Positions 10,027 to 18,715 of a DNA stretch of 64,000 nt are shown here, piece after piece. Below the pieces are notes generated by a model, which was not told where the DNA came from, ran no database searches, and saw only the letters and a list, made by a program, of their open reading frames with translations. The stretch is from JBPESP01 sp051710585. Lineage in GTDB: Bacteria; Pseudomonadota; Gammaproteobacteria; Enterobacterales; Enterobacteriaceae. Location: positions 180,968 to 244,967 of the forward strand of contig JBPESP010000004.1 of assembly GCA_051710585.1 (NCBI GenBank), read 5' to 3'. The translations under genes were made by a program, and so were the position numbers. Each line of letters begins with the position of its first letter. The first letter of the stretch is position 1.

Positions 10027-10259
10027 CAAACGTAATAAAAACTCCTGTAATATCCGTAAAATAACTTTGGCAGGGTTGAACGTCCTCGCAATACCATCCT
10101 TCTCTACCGAGAATATCACTTTAGTTTACCTGAGGATAAAACTGATGTTTTAAAAAAAAGGAGAGGTGCTAGTATTTGGATGGCTGCATCTCTATAATCC
10201 CGCCCAACCTTTTCCCCTGAGACCTTTTAAGCCGACCAAAGCCGGCTGGGACAGAACTT

Positions 10260-10718
10260 ATGAGCGAAAAATACGTCGTCACCTGGGACATGTTTCAAAT
10301 CCATACGCGTACTATGGCTAAACACCTACTGCCTTCTGAACAATGGAAAGGGATTATCGCAGTCAGCCGCGGCGGCCTAGTGCCCAGTGCTTTGCTGGCA
10401 CGCGAGCTGGGTATCCGTCACGTAGATACTGTATGCATTGCTAGTTATGACCACGATAATAAACGCGACATGAACGTATTAAAACGGGCGAAAGGGGAAG
10501 GTGAAGGGTTTATCGTGGTTGATGATTTGGTGGATACCGGCGGCACTGCTAAAGTTATTCGCAATATGTACCCAAAAGCGCATTTTGTCGCCATCTTTGC
10601 TAAACCTGCCGGCCGTCCTCTGGTGGATGATTATATTATCGATATTCCGCAAAACACCTGGATTGAGCAGCCCTGGGATATGGGTGTGATGTTTGTGCCG
10701 CCTCTGGCAGGAAAATAA
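10260..10718 (+). CDS. gpt: Xanthine-guanine phosphoribosyltransferase
   Basis: The product has 152 residues, the same as E. coli Gpt. It salvages guanine and xanthine (weakly hypoxanthine) into the monophosphates using PRPP, at the inner face of the membrane. The PRPP-binding motif FIVVDDLVDTGGTA lies near residues 81-94. The N-terminal SRGGLVPSALLARELGIRH loop and the C-terminal WIEQPWDMGV region are conserved. The start MSEKYVVTWDM aligns with E. coli and an upstream gggacag may serve as ribosome site. It is a single gene with decayed neighbours on both sides. Confidence 0.97.
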   Translation: MSEKYVVTWDMFQIHTRTMAKHLLPSEQWKGIIAVSRGGLVPSALLARELGIRHVDTVCIASYDHDNKRDMNVLKRAKGEGEGFIVVDDLVDTGGTAKVIRNMYPKAHFVAIFAKPAGRPLVDDYIIDIPQNTWIEQPWDMGVMFVPPLAGK

Positions 10719-11379
10719 CCTTTTTTGGCTATACTAAGGCTGGTTATTGGTTATAACTGGTTTTGGTGCGGAGATTCCATTTATACCTTACTTTTTATCT
10801 GTTTTTCCATGGCCCGGATCGTGTAATGAGAATTGCCACATTGACTTTCGTTGAATCCTCAAAGTAACATTGAATAGCAGCGGTTAAAGTATACCTATGA
10901 TGGACGCCAAGTATCTCTGAGCATTTTTTTTGTGAGCTAAATAGTTATACCTTGTAGGCATCGTTATATTATTCCAGATCTTATCTTTGGAGATGAGGTC
11001 TCGATGATAGATAGGTAACAATCTGAGAAAAACCAACTCAAACCTTCGATTCAGTACCGTGAAACCTTGACGTTGATAGGCCATTGCCTCTATCATGACG
11101 CCAAAAAAAAAGAATAATATCATCGTTAAACAGCATTAATCCAACAACTACTACCGGTTAATCAAGCATCCAATATGGATTGGTACATATCAATTATCGG
11201 GATATAGAGAAGGTCATAGCACATATCTACTGCTAGTAGGGACCCCATAACGATCATTTTTATATTGTTTAAGGTATTATTGGGGTAGCAATTAGATCTA
11301 TGAATGATCTCATTAAGTGAGAGTTTAGCAGTAACGCGCAATGAAAGAGATTAACAGCGCATACGACTGGCTAAAGCCA
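10719..11379. other. Gene-free stretch after gpt
   Basis: No gene is recognised. The 79-codon minus-strand frame at 10884-11123 has no family signature. The 5' part of frsA would be expected here from the E. coli order. Confidence 0.45.
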
Positions 11380-11540
11380 ATAGCCCATTTTTATAGAAAT
11401 ACCGGTAGTTATTCGTATTTAAAAAATAATATACGACTGAAGCGGATACTGCCTAATATTTGCCTTGAGAGAGCTTGCTAAGTATTTGCCGCATAAAATC
11501 GAACAATTAAATTTTACAATCGCTGTCATAATACTATAAC
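11380..11540 (+). pseudogene. frsA: Decayed frsA (fermentation-respiration switch protein), internal fragment
   Basis: The frames give YSYLKNNIRLKRI, then LPNICLERAC and LPHKIEQLNFTIA. These follow the E. coli FrsA segment YPHLKGDDLAEQA, LSNRAYEEA and LPGTMRQMEFTV. Position between gpt and proB agrees with E. coli (gpt, frsA, crl, proB). The remainder is not recognisable. Moderate confidence because the fragment is short. Confidence 0.55.
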
Positions 11541-11934
11541 AAATTTCCTATATATTTTCCACTAAACTAAAAGGGAGGCGTCAAAAAAAATAAATAGACC
11601 GAGCACAAGTTTAGTGATAAAGATGTTATCCATGAAATGGATAAGTGCGCTACATGTCGTAGCGTATCTTTCTGCACCTGTATATTAAAATACTAAAGGC
11701 TGCTAAGGCATTCAAAGAGCGAATGAGAATATCATCGTCTCTTCTGATTTTCCATTCCTGCTTTCTCATTCGTTTTGCTCTATGTTGACAAGCATACTAT
11801 CTTGTCCTATTGCCGGTAGGCAAACTTACATCGATAAATATCCTTAAACAGCAGATATCGTTAAAAAAAGCAGCTAGACTCTGGTTATTAAATTAAGTAC
11901 TCGAGTATCCTCAACCAGTGAGTTAACACCGCCT

Positions 11935-12165
11935 CAACCGTATTATGTAGAAGGCGACTCCCCGGAGGATTCTCTTGCGTATTCGTAGCACCGATGGCCG
12001 CGGTATTGCCACAGAGCATCAGAGCCGTTACAATAGCAACGTTCTATACCATGAAATGAATTGCTGATCAGTATTTCTCCTAAGGACATCAGTGATATTT
12101 TGAGATACGAATACGGGCCTGTCCTGTATGTAGAGTTATCCACTACGACGATATATTTTATGTTA
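11935..12165 (+). pseudogene. proB: Decayed proB (glutamate 5-kinase), C-terminal PUA domain remnant
   Basis: Shifted frames give LRIRSTDGRGIATEHQSRYN and KDISDILRYEYGPVLYV. These match the end of E. coli ProB ([20 protein letters not shown] and SQEIDAILGYEYGPVAVH). The kinase domain is not recognisable upstream. It runs almost directly into a proA fragment. Proline synthesis from glutamate is lost here together with proA. Confidence 0.75.
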
Positions 12166-12480
12166 AAGAGCCACATTCATTCCTATTATCACTGGAGCAT
12201 TAGCGTTTAGCATATCTATAGATGATACTATCAATTTTGAGTAGGCTGCTTGAACAGTCATTTAAAATTCTAAAAATACAGCCTATCAGTACCTATAATT
12301 TGCCAGAAACGCTATTATTAGTATATCTCTAGCTCATCGTTGAATGGTTCCTGCATGCCCTGACCGGTTATATTTTGTATCCGTTAAGCGTGGATACAAC
12401 ACGCCGAAGATAATGCACATAGAACCGATGGAGTTTAAAGTGTTAACAACTTACAAATGGATTGACTACAGTGACAGCTT
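12166..12480 (+). pseudogene. proA: Decayed proA (gamma-glutamyl phosphate reductase) with internal deletions
   Basis: The fragment reads ATFIPIITGALAFSISIDDT (ProA [20 protein letters not shown]) near 12170-12230. It then jumps to the extreme C-terminus, IEPMEFKVLTTYKWIDYSDS (ProA [20 protein letters not shown]), near 12424-12480. The N-terminal half and the active-site segment between the two blocks are missing. Order before the tRNA-Thr gene is as in E. coli (proB-proA-thrW). Confidence 0.8.
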
Positions 12481-12733
12481 AAGCTGACCGCTGATAGCGG
12501 TAGCTAGCTTGTATCCATAATGGAGAAGCGTGTAGTGAAGAAGTCAGTGCCAGATAACATAAGCAGGCTGGAGTCAGCCAGCGAAAATATAAGTATTCAG
12601 AGAAAATAGCCACGGGGGGTGCTTTCGTTACTATTAATATTAGCGAAAACGCGAAGGGAGAGAGAATGGACAGCGCTGGCAATCCGCAAATCGGCAGAGA
12701 CATTAAAGGTTATTCCGCGTCGCCCGTAGAGAA

Positions 12734-12760
12734 TGAACTACTTCATTTATCAGTAGTTCA
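12734..12760. repeat. Perfect inverted repeat, 9-bp arms
   Basis: The arms tgaactact (12734-12742) and agtagttca (12752-12760) are separated by a 9-base loop, between the proA remnant and the tRNA-Thr promoter. It may be the old proBA terminator. Confidence 0.5.
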
Positions 12761-12771
12761 ACGCACGCCTA

Positions 12772-12798
12772 TTGACTCTTTTTCTGAATTTGCATAAC
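12772..12798 (+). promoter_or_regulatory. Candidate promoter of tRNA-Thr
   Basis: A TTGACT -35 hexamer (12772-12777) is followed after 15 bases by CATAAC (12793-12798). The spacing is short and the -10 imperfect, so this is a tentative call. It lies 40 bases before the tRNA. Confidence 0.4.
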
Positions 12799-12837
12799 GT
12801 ATCTACTTGAAATTAATACCCGTATGTAATTTTCCAT

Positions 12838-12913
12838 GCCGATATAGCTCAGTTGGTAGAGCAGTGCATTCGTAATGCGAAGGTCGTAGGTTCAACTCCT
12901 ACTATCGGCACCA
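12838..12913 (+). tRNA. thrW: tRNA-Thr (CGT anticodon)
   Basis: This 76-base tRNA with encoded CCA is nearly identical to E. coli thrW. The acceptor gccgata pairs with tatcggc, the anticodon loop is ttcgtaa with CGT, and the T arm is gtaggttcaactcctac. It follows the proBA remnants as in E. coli. CGT reads ACG codons. Confidence 0.98.
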
Positions 12914-13104
12914 TCTTTCATAATAAAATCATAAAGTTATAATTGCATTATTTTACTTTATTCAACACCAATAAATATTTTGTGTATTGTACTTTTTTAT
13001 AGAAAAGTAGGTTAAGAAAGTAAAATTATTTATGGATCGATGCAACAAGGGTATATGCTGACAGCATGTTTACCTTATCGTTCTCCTTTTGTTTTGAGCA
13101 ATAC

Positions 13105-13800
13105 TGTAAGTAGCATATTAAATTTAATCACCTGAATTTAGGTAATATGCTTATCTCAGAAAGCAATACGGGTGGTAGCAATGAAAAGAAGAAATTTTAA
13201 TCCTAAATTCAAATGCGAATCCGCTCAGATTGCAATCCCAACTTATATTGAACGCCGGTTCACTTTGGGAGAGCTAAAACTAGATATAGTTCGGCGATAG
13301 TAACGTATATCTATGAGGGAAAACTAAGCATAGCTTGCAGTTGTTCTTGATCTTTTTGCGAGAAAAAACCAGCCAACTGCGAGGCTATTATTCTCTCTGA
13401 ACATCAGATTAACCATTAAAACACTAGAAATAGCATAAGAAACGCGTAGTAAAAAAAATCATAGTAATATTCACAGCGATTAGGCTGGTTCTGTAACCAG
13501 AAACTAGTTCCGACAGTTGATATATCTTTTACCAGATCAAAGAAAATATAAGTCGGCGCAGTAACTTATTGGGGTAAAAGTCCTATGGAGCGCCTCTTTA
13601 AAAGTCTGAAAAAGTAGATACCGGTAACGGGATATACAAGCTTCAACTAAGCTGCTCATGAAATCAGAAGCTATATCGTGGGGTATTTTTACAGCTAACT
13701 TAGGCTGGATTAATGTAACCGTGCTTTGATAGAAAACAAATAAGAAAATAGATACTCAAAAAACTCTAATACAGCAGCCATTTTAGTTAATCAATAAATA
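13105..13800 (+). pseudogene. Dead IS3-family insertion sequence (OrfA and OrfB remnants)
   Basis: The left end tgtaagtagcatattaaatt resembles the start of a second copy at 63874. OrfA starts as MKRRNFNPKFKCESAQIAI (compare MKKRNFSAEFKRESAQLVV of IS3-family transposases). OrfB remnants follow: LAVVLDLFARKNQ, RLTIKTLEIA and, frame-shifted, MERLFKSLKK, TSFN and EIRSYIVGYF. These match the DDE integrase core and its C-terminal side in IS3-family OrfB (AVVLDLFARKPVGWAM, MERFFRSLKNEW). Stops and frameshifts occur throughout and internal parts are deleted. The right end is uncertain. It sits where the 5-6 min gene order ends and the 16 min order begins. Confidence 0.85.
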
Positions 13801-16067
13801 TACCTTATGATAAAATACTTCTCTGGAAGATTTAAGGCTATAGAGGTGTTTAAGCTGGAGAAATACAGTATAATTGATAACTTTCCCATTCAATAACAGA
13901 AAGAATAGTTATTTTAATTAATGATATACCAGAAATGAGGGACATCTTCAAAAACTTTCATATCGACGTTGCTAAGCTAAAATACTCATTAAGTAATAAC
14001 TGTTATACAATTTCTTAATTTAAAAAAAATATTCTGGATAGTCCAGAATATTTACAAATTAGTCCAAAATATTTTGCATCACTACAGACTATCAGCGCCT
14101 GTCTGATGGGGAAGTATCTGCTTCAACGGCGGCAATGAACGTCTAGTGTTTCTCATGGATAAACTGGCGCTATTTATTGTGTTCACCGCGGTTTACCCGG
14201 AAATGGCTATAAAATTGCCGACGGGCTGCGCCTTACACTCAGGCTAGCGTAGAATCCCCGCAGCTAAATTGCTTTACATGACCACAAAGAAGGAAGCAGC
14301 ATCGTGCACATCACATCACCAGCATAGAGACTTTTGCAAGTCAATGAAATATGTGGCAGTTTGCCGTGTTCCTGTATGAAATATGGACGAATACACATCT
14401 CACAGGAGATGCAGAAAAAATAGGGTAGAAGACTATTTAGGCACGTACTGCAAGAAGAGTAAATTTAAATATTGACCCCCCGAAGTGATGCAGCAGTGTT
14501 ACGGACATTGATATTATGTGGATATGTTGTTTTATGATAAACCCATTCGATTTGTACCTGTGCGTGTCCTTTCAGGGTACGCAAACTACTATTTTGCAGT
14601 ATTTATACCCACCCCGTAACAGTATACTGGAATCACAATATAAGCTCGCTAGTAACGACGGTTTATCCAACAAAATTTACGTCCTCTAGATAAAGAGCTA
14701 GCGTTAGTTAGTGGTATTTCATGTATTACACGTCCTATGGACGATAGCAGGCTGCTTACCAGTCATGGTGGCTGGTAAGGGGATAGGAGCTTCTCCAGCA
14801 GTATCGACGCAGTTCCTTTTTTTCGCATTTTAAACCCGAACATCCAGAGAAAGTGTTTCGATAATATTGCCGCGCGGCGTTTTTATCCATTGTTAGTTAC
14901 CAGTGCTCAAGTTAGTGCCAATACTTATCTATATCAATTGTATCGTTGCCCATATATGCTGGTTTGAATTATCCGCCGCCGATCATTGATCATGGTAAAG
15001 CTTGCGGACAAACTCTGGAAAACCATGATGAAAGAGTTAAATTAATGCGTAAGCAATATAGAACTTAAATACATTAATACATTGTCAATCAAAATATTAA
15101 TAGTAACGCTGTGCTGTGGAGGGTTCTTCCCTAACAACCTGCAATGTAAAGTTATCAAGAGATGCACAGCGTATTGCCAGCAAAGTTACCACCTCTAAGG
15201 CACTGCCAGATAGCTGCTCTGACTTTTTATGTCGCCGATGCAGTAGTCATCCTTTCAGTACGGTTACTTCTGGAAAAAACAAAGTGCCAGTTATCGGCGG
15301 CATAAAATATTGCCTGTAGCCGTAGAGATTATCGCTAGCTCGGTATCAGTAAGGATGGAGAGAGTGCTGGTGAACCAGCCAACTATGGAGATGAAAAAAT
15401 TTCTGATAAGCAACAACACGCTCGCTTGATGCTACAGTTCTGGAAATTACCTGGAGCATTTTTATACTAAAATTACCACTAAAACTGGTTGGTACTAACC
15501 GGAGCGAATTATTAACCCTGCGCCGGGTATTTTTTTGTAATACAGCTGAACATCAAGTGAAATTAATCTTACCTAAACACGCCATGCATAGTTATCTGGC
15601 AATATTTGGCGTTTTAGAAGGCAGACATGGGTGCGCGATAGCGAAAGGTTTTAGGCTATCGGTTGGCAACAATGGCTTTCAGCGCGACAAATACAGTCGT
15701 TGTTCACCAACTACATTCATAGCTATACAGGACCGGGATATCAGGAATTTCAGGCCTCGGCGTGCGATATATTTGGCGTTTCACTTGGCAATTAAGTCTA
15801 CTAAAGTAACCACATGAGCTACCAGATTCTAGAGAACACCCTAACAATCCCCTTCACCAGACGGGAAGGTGTTGTTTTCTACAGGGAATGTCGCCCGGTA
15901 TACTGTAGCTGCTTCCGGCAGCCAAGCCTATCGTGCTGATGGCCGATACCCAAACGCCTCGCAGTTATCTGCATATCGCCTCTCTATCATCGAGGCTAAT
16001 TTTGTACTATCTGGCGCAAAGCGACTGAATAGAGTAGATGGCAGAGTGTCCCTCCACCGCGGTATGT
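13801..16067. other. Long stretch without recognisable genes before gltA
   Basis: Several short smooth frames occur (for example 15116-15319 and 15557-15817), but I recognise no family in them. Frames near 14180-14720 also read for tens of codons between stops, consistent with one or more decayed genes that I cannot name. The 111-codon plus frame at 15869-16204 overlaps the gltA 3' end and is mostly its shadow. A 12-bp perfect inverted repeat is at 14028-14054. Confidence 0.5.
14028..14054. repeat. Perfect inverted repeat, 12-bp arms
   Basis: The arms aaatattctgga (14028-14039) and tccagaatattt (14043-14054) flank a 3-base loop. The neighbouring agtccaaaatatttt (14059 onward) repeats part of the right arm imperfectly. 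No gene is nearby. Confidence 0.7.
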
Positions 16068-17348
16068 TTATTTTTGCTGGCTATGGAAATCCCGCTGAAC
16101 ATAGCCGGTGTAGAGTTGACGCGGACGGGCGATTTTCAGACCATCATCATGCATTTCTTTCCAATGAGCTATCCACCCGACAGTACGCGCCATGGCGAAA
16201 ATAACCGTGAACATAGTAGAAGGAATCCCCATAGCTTTTAAAATGATACCTGAGTAGAAGTCAACGTTGGGGTAAAGTTTATGTTCCTTGAAGTATGGAT
16301 CGTGCAGCGCGATATGTTCCAGCTCCATGGCTACTTCTAGCAAATCATCAGAAAGCTTGAGCTCTTTCAAAACTTCATGGCAAGTTTCTCGCATGACGGT
16401 CGCACGCGGATCATAATTCTTGTACACGCGGTGCCCGAAGCCCATCAGGCGGAACGAATCGTTTTTATCTTTGGCGCGCTTAATGAATTCGGGTATATGC
16501 TCTACCTTGTTAATTTCCTCAAGCATCCGCAGACAGGCTTCATTGGCACCGCCGTGGGCAGGTCCCCACAGTGAAGCAATGCCAGCCGCAATACAAGCAA
16601 AAGGGTTGGAGCCTGAAGACCCAGCGATACGTACTGTAGAGGTAGATGCGTTCTGTTCGTGGTCAGCGTGTAGAATGAGGATTCGATCCATGGCACGTTC
16701 TAGCACCGGATTGACCTCATAAGTTTCACATGGCGTAGCAAACATCATATCCAGGAAGTTACCAGCATAAGATAGATCGTTGCGCGGGTAGATAAACGGT
16801 TGGCCGAGAGAATATTTATAGCACATGGCGGCTACAGTGGGCATTTTTGACAGCAGGCGAAACGCAGCAATTTCGCGATGGCGTTTAATATTAACATCCA
16901 GCGAGTCATGATAGAACGCCGCCAGCGCTCCAATCACGCTGCATATGACCGCCATCGGATGGGATTCGCGCCGAAAACCGTAGAATAGTTTAGTAATTTG
17001 TTCATGAATCATAGTATGGCGCGTAATGATAGTATGAAACTCATCATATTGCTCGCGGGTCGGCGCTTCGCCGTTCAAGAGGATATAACAAACCTCCAGA
17101 TAGTTGGATTCCAATGCCAGCTGATCTATAGGAAAGCCACGGTGCAACAAGAGGCCTTTTTCACCATCTATATAAGTGATTTTGGATTTACAGGAGGCGG
17201 TGGAGGTAAAGCCGGGATCAAAAGTGAAATACCCCTGCCTGCCCAGGCTGCGGATATCGATTTCTTTTTCACCCATTGTACCTATTAGTATATCCATAGG
17301 GACAGGATCCTTACCCTCAAGGGTAAAATTCACTTTACTTTCAGCCAT
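16068..17348 (-). CDS. gltA: Citrate synthase (type II, NADH-regulated family)
   Basis: The product has 426 residues (E. coli 427). It condenses oxaloacetate and acetyl-CoA into citrate, the entry step of the TCA cycle. The N-terminal small domain typical of hexameric Gram-negative enzymes is present. Catalytic motifs are intact: the first His in GPAHGGANE, the second in MGFGHRVYKNYDPR, and the Asp in YPNVDFYSG. The start at 17348 is supported by aaggag a few bases upstream and by alignment to E. coli. The C-terminus (GYVQRDFHSQQK) is slightly altered but full length. It is divergent from sdhCDAB-sucABCD, as in enterobacteria, sharing a 630-base control region. Confidence 0.98.
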   Translation of the reverse strand: MAESKVNFTLEGKDPVPMDILIGTMGEKEIDIRSLGRQGYFTFDPGFTSTASCKSKITYIDGEKGLLLHRGFPIDQLALESNYLEVCYILLNGEAPTREQYDEFHTIITRHTMIHEQITKLFYGFRRESHPMAVICSVIGALAAFYHDSLDVNIKRHREIAAFRLLSKMPTVAAMCYKYSLGQPFIYPRNDLSYAGNFLDMMFATPCETYEVNPVLERAMDRILILHADHEQNASTSTVRIAGSSGSNPFACIAAGIASLWGPAHGGANEACLRMLEEINKVEHIPEFIKRAKDKNDSFRLMGFGHRVYKNYDPRATVMRETCHEVLKELKLSDDLLEVAMELEHIALHDPYFKEHKLYPNVDFYSGIILKAMGIPSTMFTVIFAMARTVGWIAHWKEMHDDGLKIARPRQLYTGYVQRDFHSQQK

Positions 17349-17981
17349 TATTTTCTCCTTAGCGCGTATAAACTGAATCTTTCACCATAGCCAGCTTTTA
17401 CTGGCATCGCGTTTTTTACCAGCCGTAACGTCCCCATAATTGAGTGCAAAAAGCAACCTAACCCTTCACTCATAATAAGGTAGAACGAACAGTTTTACTT
17501 GAGTATTAAGAGTTATCGAAAATATTATTTGCTATTAATGAGTAATGAGCATCTTAAAACCTGCGGGTCAAGACGTTTTTTACAGTGTTGCATAAACTGA
17601 ATCTTGGAGAAAGTATGCTGCCGCTTAACAAGCGGGTTATAGCATAGAAGCGGGATGGTTTGTAATCAAAAATATTATTTTATTATGAAAATGATTGTCA
17701 CTCTTATAAAAAATATAATAACCGTGACGGTTTTCACTAAATCGTCCAAATGTTAATAAATTATTTGTATAGTAATTGTAATTACAATGTGAAAGCCATA
17801 TACTTTCAAAAAGCTCTTCAAAACTCCTTGCCTTATAGTACGTAATTAGGAGCACCCAGCGTTATTGAATTCGTCGTTCACGCACAAAGATTGTGTTTTT
17901 AGCACATGACGTCACAATGGGTTTATCCCGTTAACGCTGTCTGATACAGGCAAGACCGAAAAAAACTATAATGATAGTTGT
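17349..17981. promoter_or_regulatory. Divergent gltA / sdhC control region
   Basis: These 633 bases separate the divergent gltA and sdhC genes. In E. coli the equivalent region carries both promoters and sites for ArcA and CRP. The region is AT-rich and I cannot place those sites with confidence. A tataat hexamer at 17967-17972 lies only 9 bases before the sdhC start, too close for an ordinary leader. A 72-codon minus-strand frame inside (17637-17855) has no family signature. Confidence 0.5.
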
Positions 17982-18371
17982 ATGGGTAAAATAGTGAAAA
18001 AACAAAGGCCTGTAAACTTGGATCTAAAAACAATCCGGTTCCCCATAACTGCAATAGCATCCATTCTTCATCGCGTTTCAGGCGTCATCATGTTTATAGC
18101 TATCGGTGTTCTGCTGTGGGTTCTCAGATTATCCCTCTCTTCCCCCGAAGGTTTTATTCAGGCGGTTGCCATGGTGGACAGTTTTGTCGTTAAATTCATC
18201 TTTTGGGGAATTTTAACCACGCTAGCTTATCACACGCTAGGTGGTATCCGTCACATGATGATGGATTTTGGCTATCTGGAAGAAACGTTGGTGATAGGTA
18301 AAACCACTGCAAATATTACATTTTTGCTAACTATCGTGCTATCTGTATTGGCTGGAGTCCTCGTATGGTAA
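17982..18371 (+). CDS. sdhC: Succinate dehydrogenase cytochrome b556 subunit
   Basis: The product has 129 residues, as in E. coli. It is one of two membrane anchors of complex II and helps bind heme b and ubiquinone. Three membrane segments lie at about residues 28-48, 68-88 and 108-128. The quinone-site region RFPITAIASILHRVSG (Ser27 and Arg31 of E. coli SdhC) and the heme-ligand stretch AYHTLGGIRHMMMDFGYLEE are conserved. The start is set by alignment (VKKQRPVNLDL follows four codons). No strong ribosome site precedes it. The stop overlaps the sdhD start by seven bases, implying translational coupling. Confidence 0.97.
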   Translation: MGKIVKKQRPVNLDLKTIRFPITAIASILHRVSGVIMFIAIGVLLWVLRLSLSSPEGFIQAVAMVDSFVVKFIFWGILTTLAYHTLGGIRHMMMDFGYLEETLVIGKTTANITFLLTIVLSVLAGVLVW

Positions 18372-18712
18372 ACAATGCTTCGGCATTAGGACGTAATGGG
18401 GTACATGAGTGGTTATTGGTTCGTGTATCTGCCATCGTTATCTGCCTTTATATTATTTATCTGCTCGGTTTTATCCTATTAGCAGATCCTTTTACCTATG
18501 ATGTTTGGCACAGTTTTTTCGCTACATCTCTAACGAAAGTTTTTACTCTGCTGACCTTGTTTTCCATCCTAGTGCACACCTGGATCGGCATGTGGCAGGT
18601 ATTAACGGATTACATTAAGCCCATAAGGCTGCAGCTGCGGTTGCGGGTGGGCATCGGTATCGTGCTTATAGTATATTTATTTTATGTAATCATTGTTGTA
18701 TGGGAGGTGTAG
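18365..18712 (+). CDS. sdhD: Succinate dehydrogenase hydrophobic membrane anchor
   Basis: The product has 115 residues and is the second membrane anchor of complex II. Three membrane segments are visible at about residues 18-38, 57-77 and 92-112. The conserved HTWIGMWQVLTDYIKP segment carries the heme-ligand His and the Asp-Tyr pair of the quinone site. The start ATG lies within the sdhC stop region (ATGGTAA) and the gene ends 3 bases before sdhA. It belongs to the sdhCDAB-sucABCD transcription unit. Confidence 0.97.
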   Translation: MVNNASALGRNGVHEWLLVRVSAIVICLYIIYLLGFILLADPFTYDVWHSFFATSLTKVFTLLTLFSILVHTWIGMWQVLTDYIKPIRLQLRLRVGIGIVLIVYLFYVIIVVWEV

Positions 18713-18715
18713 GCA

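Noticed and set aside
14080..15800. Possible decayed secretion-system genes before gltA
   Set aside because: Short smooth frames exist, but no motif could be matched with any confidence, so no name is given.
15869..16204. 111-codon plus-strand frame
   Set aside because: It overlaps the gltA 3' end on the opposite strand; the part outside gltA has no recognisable similarity.
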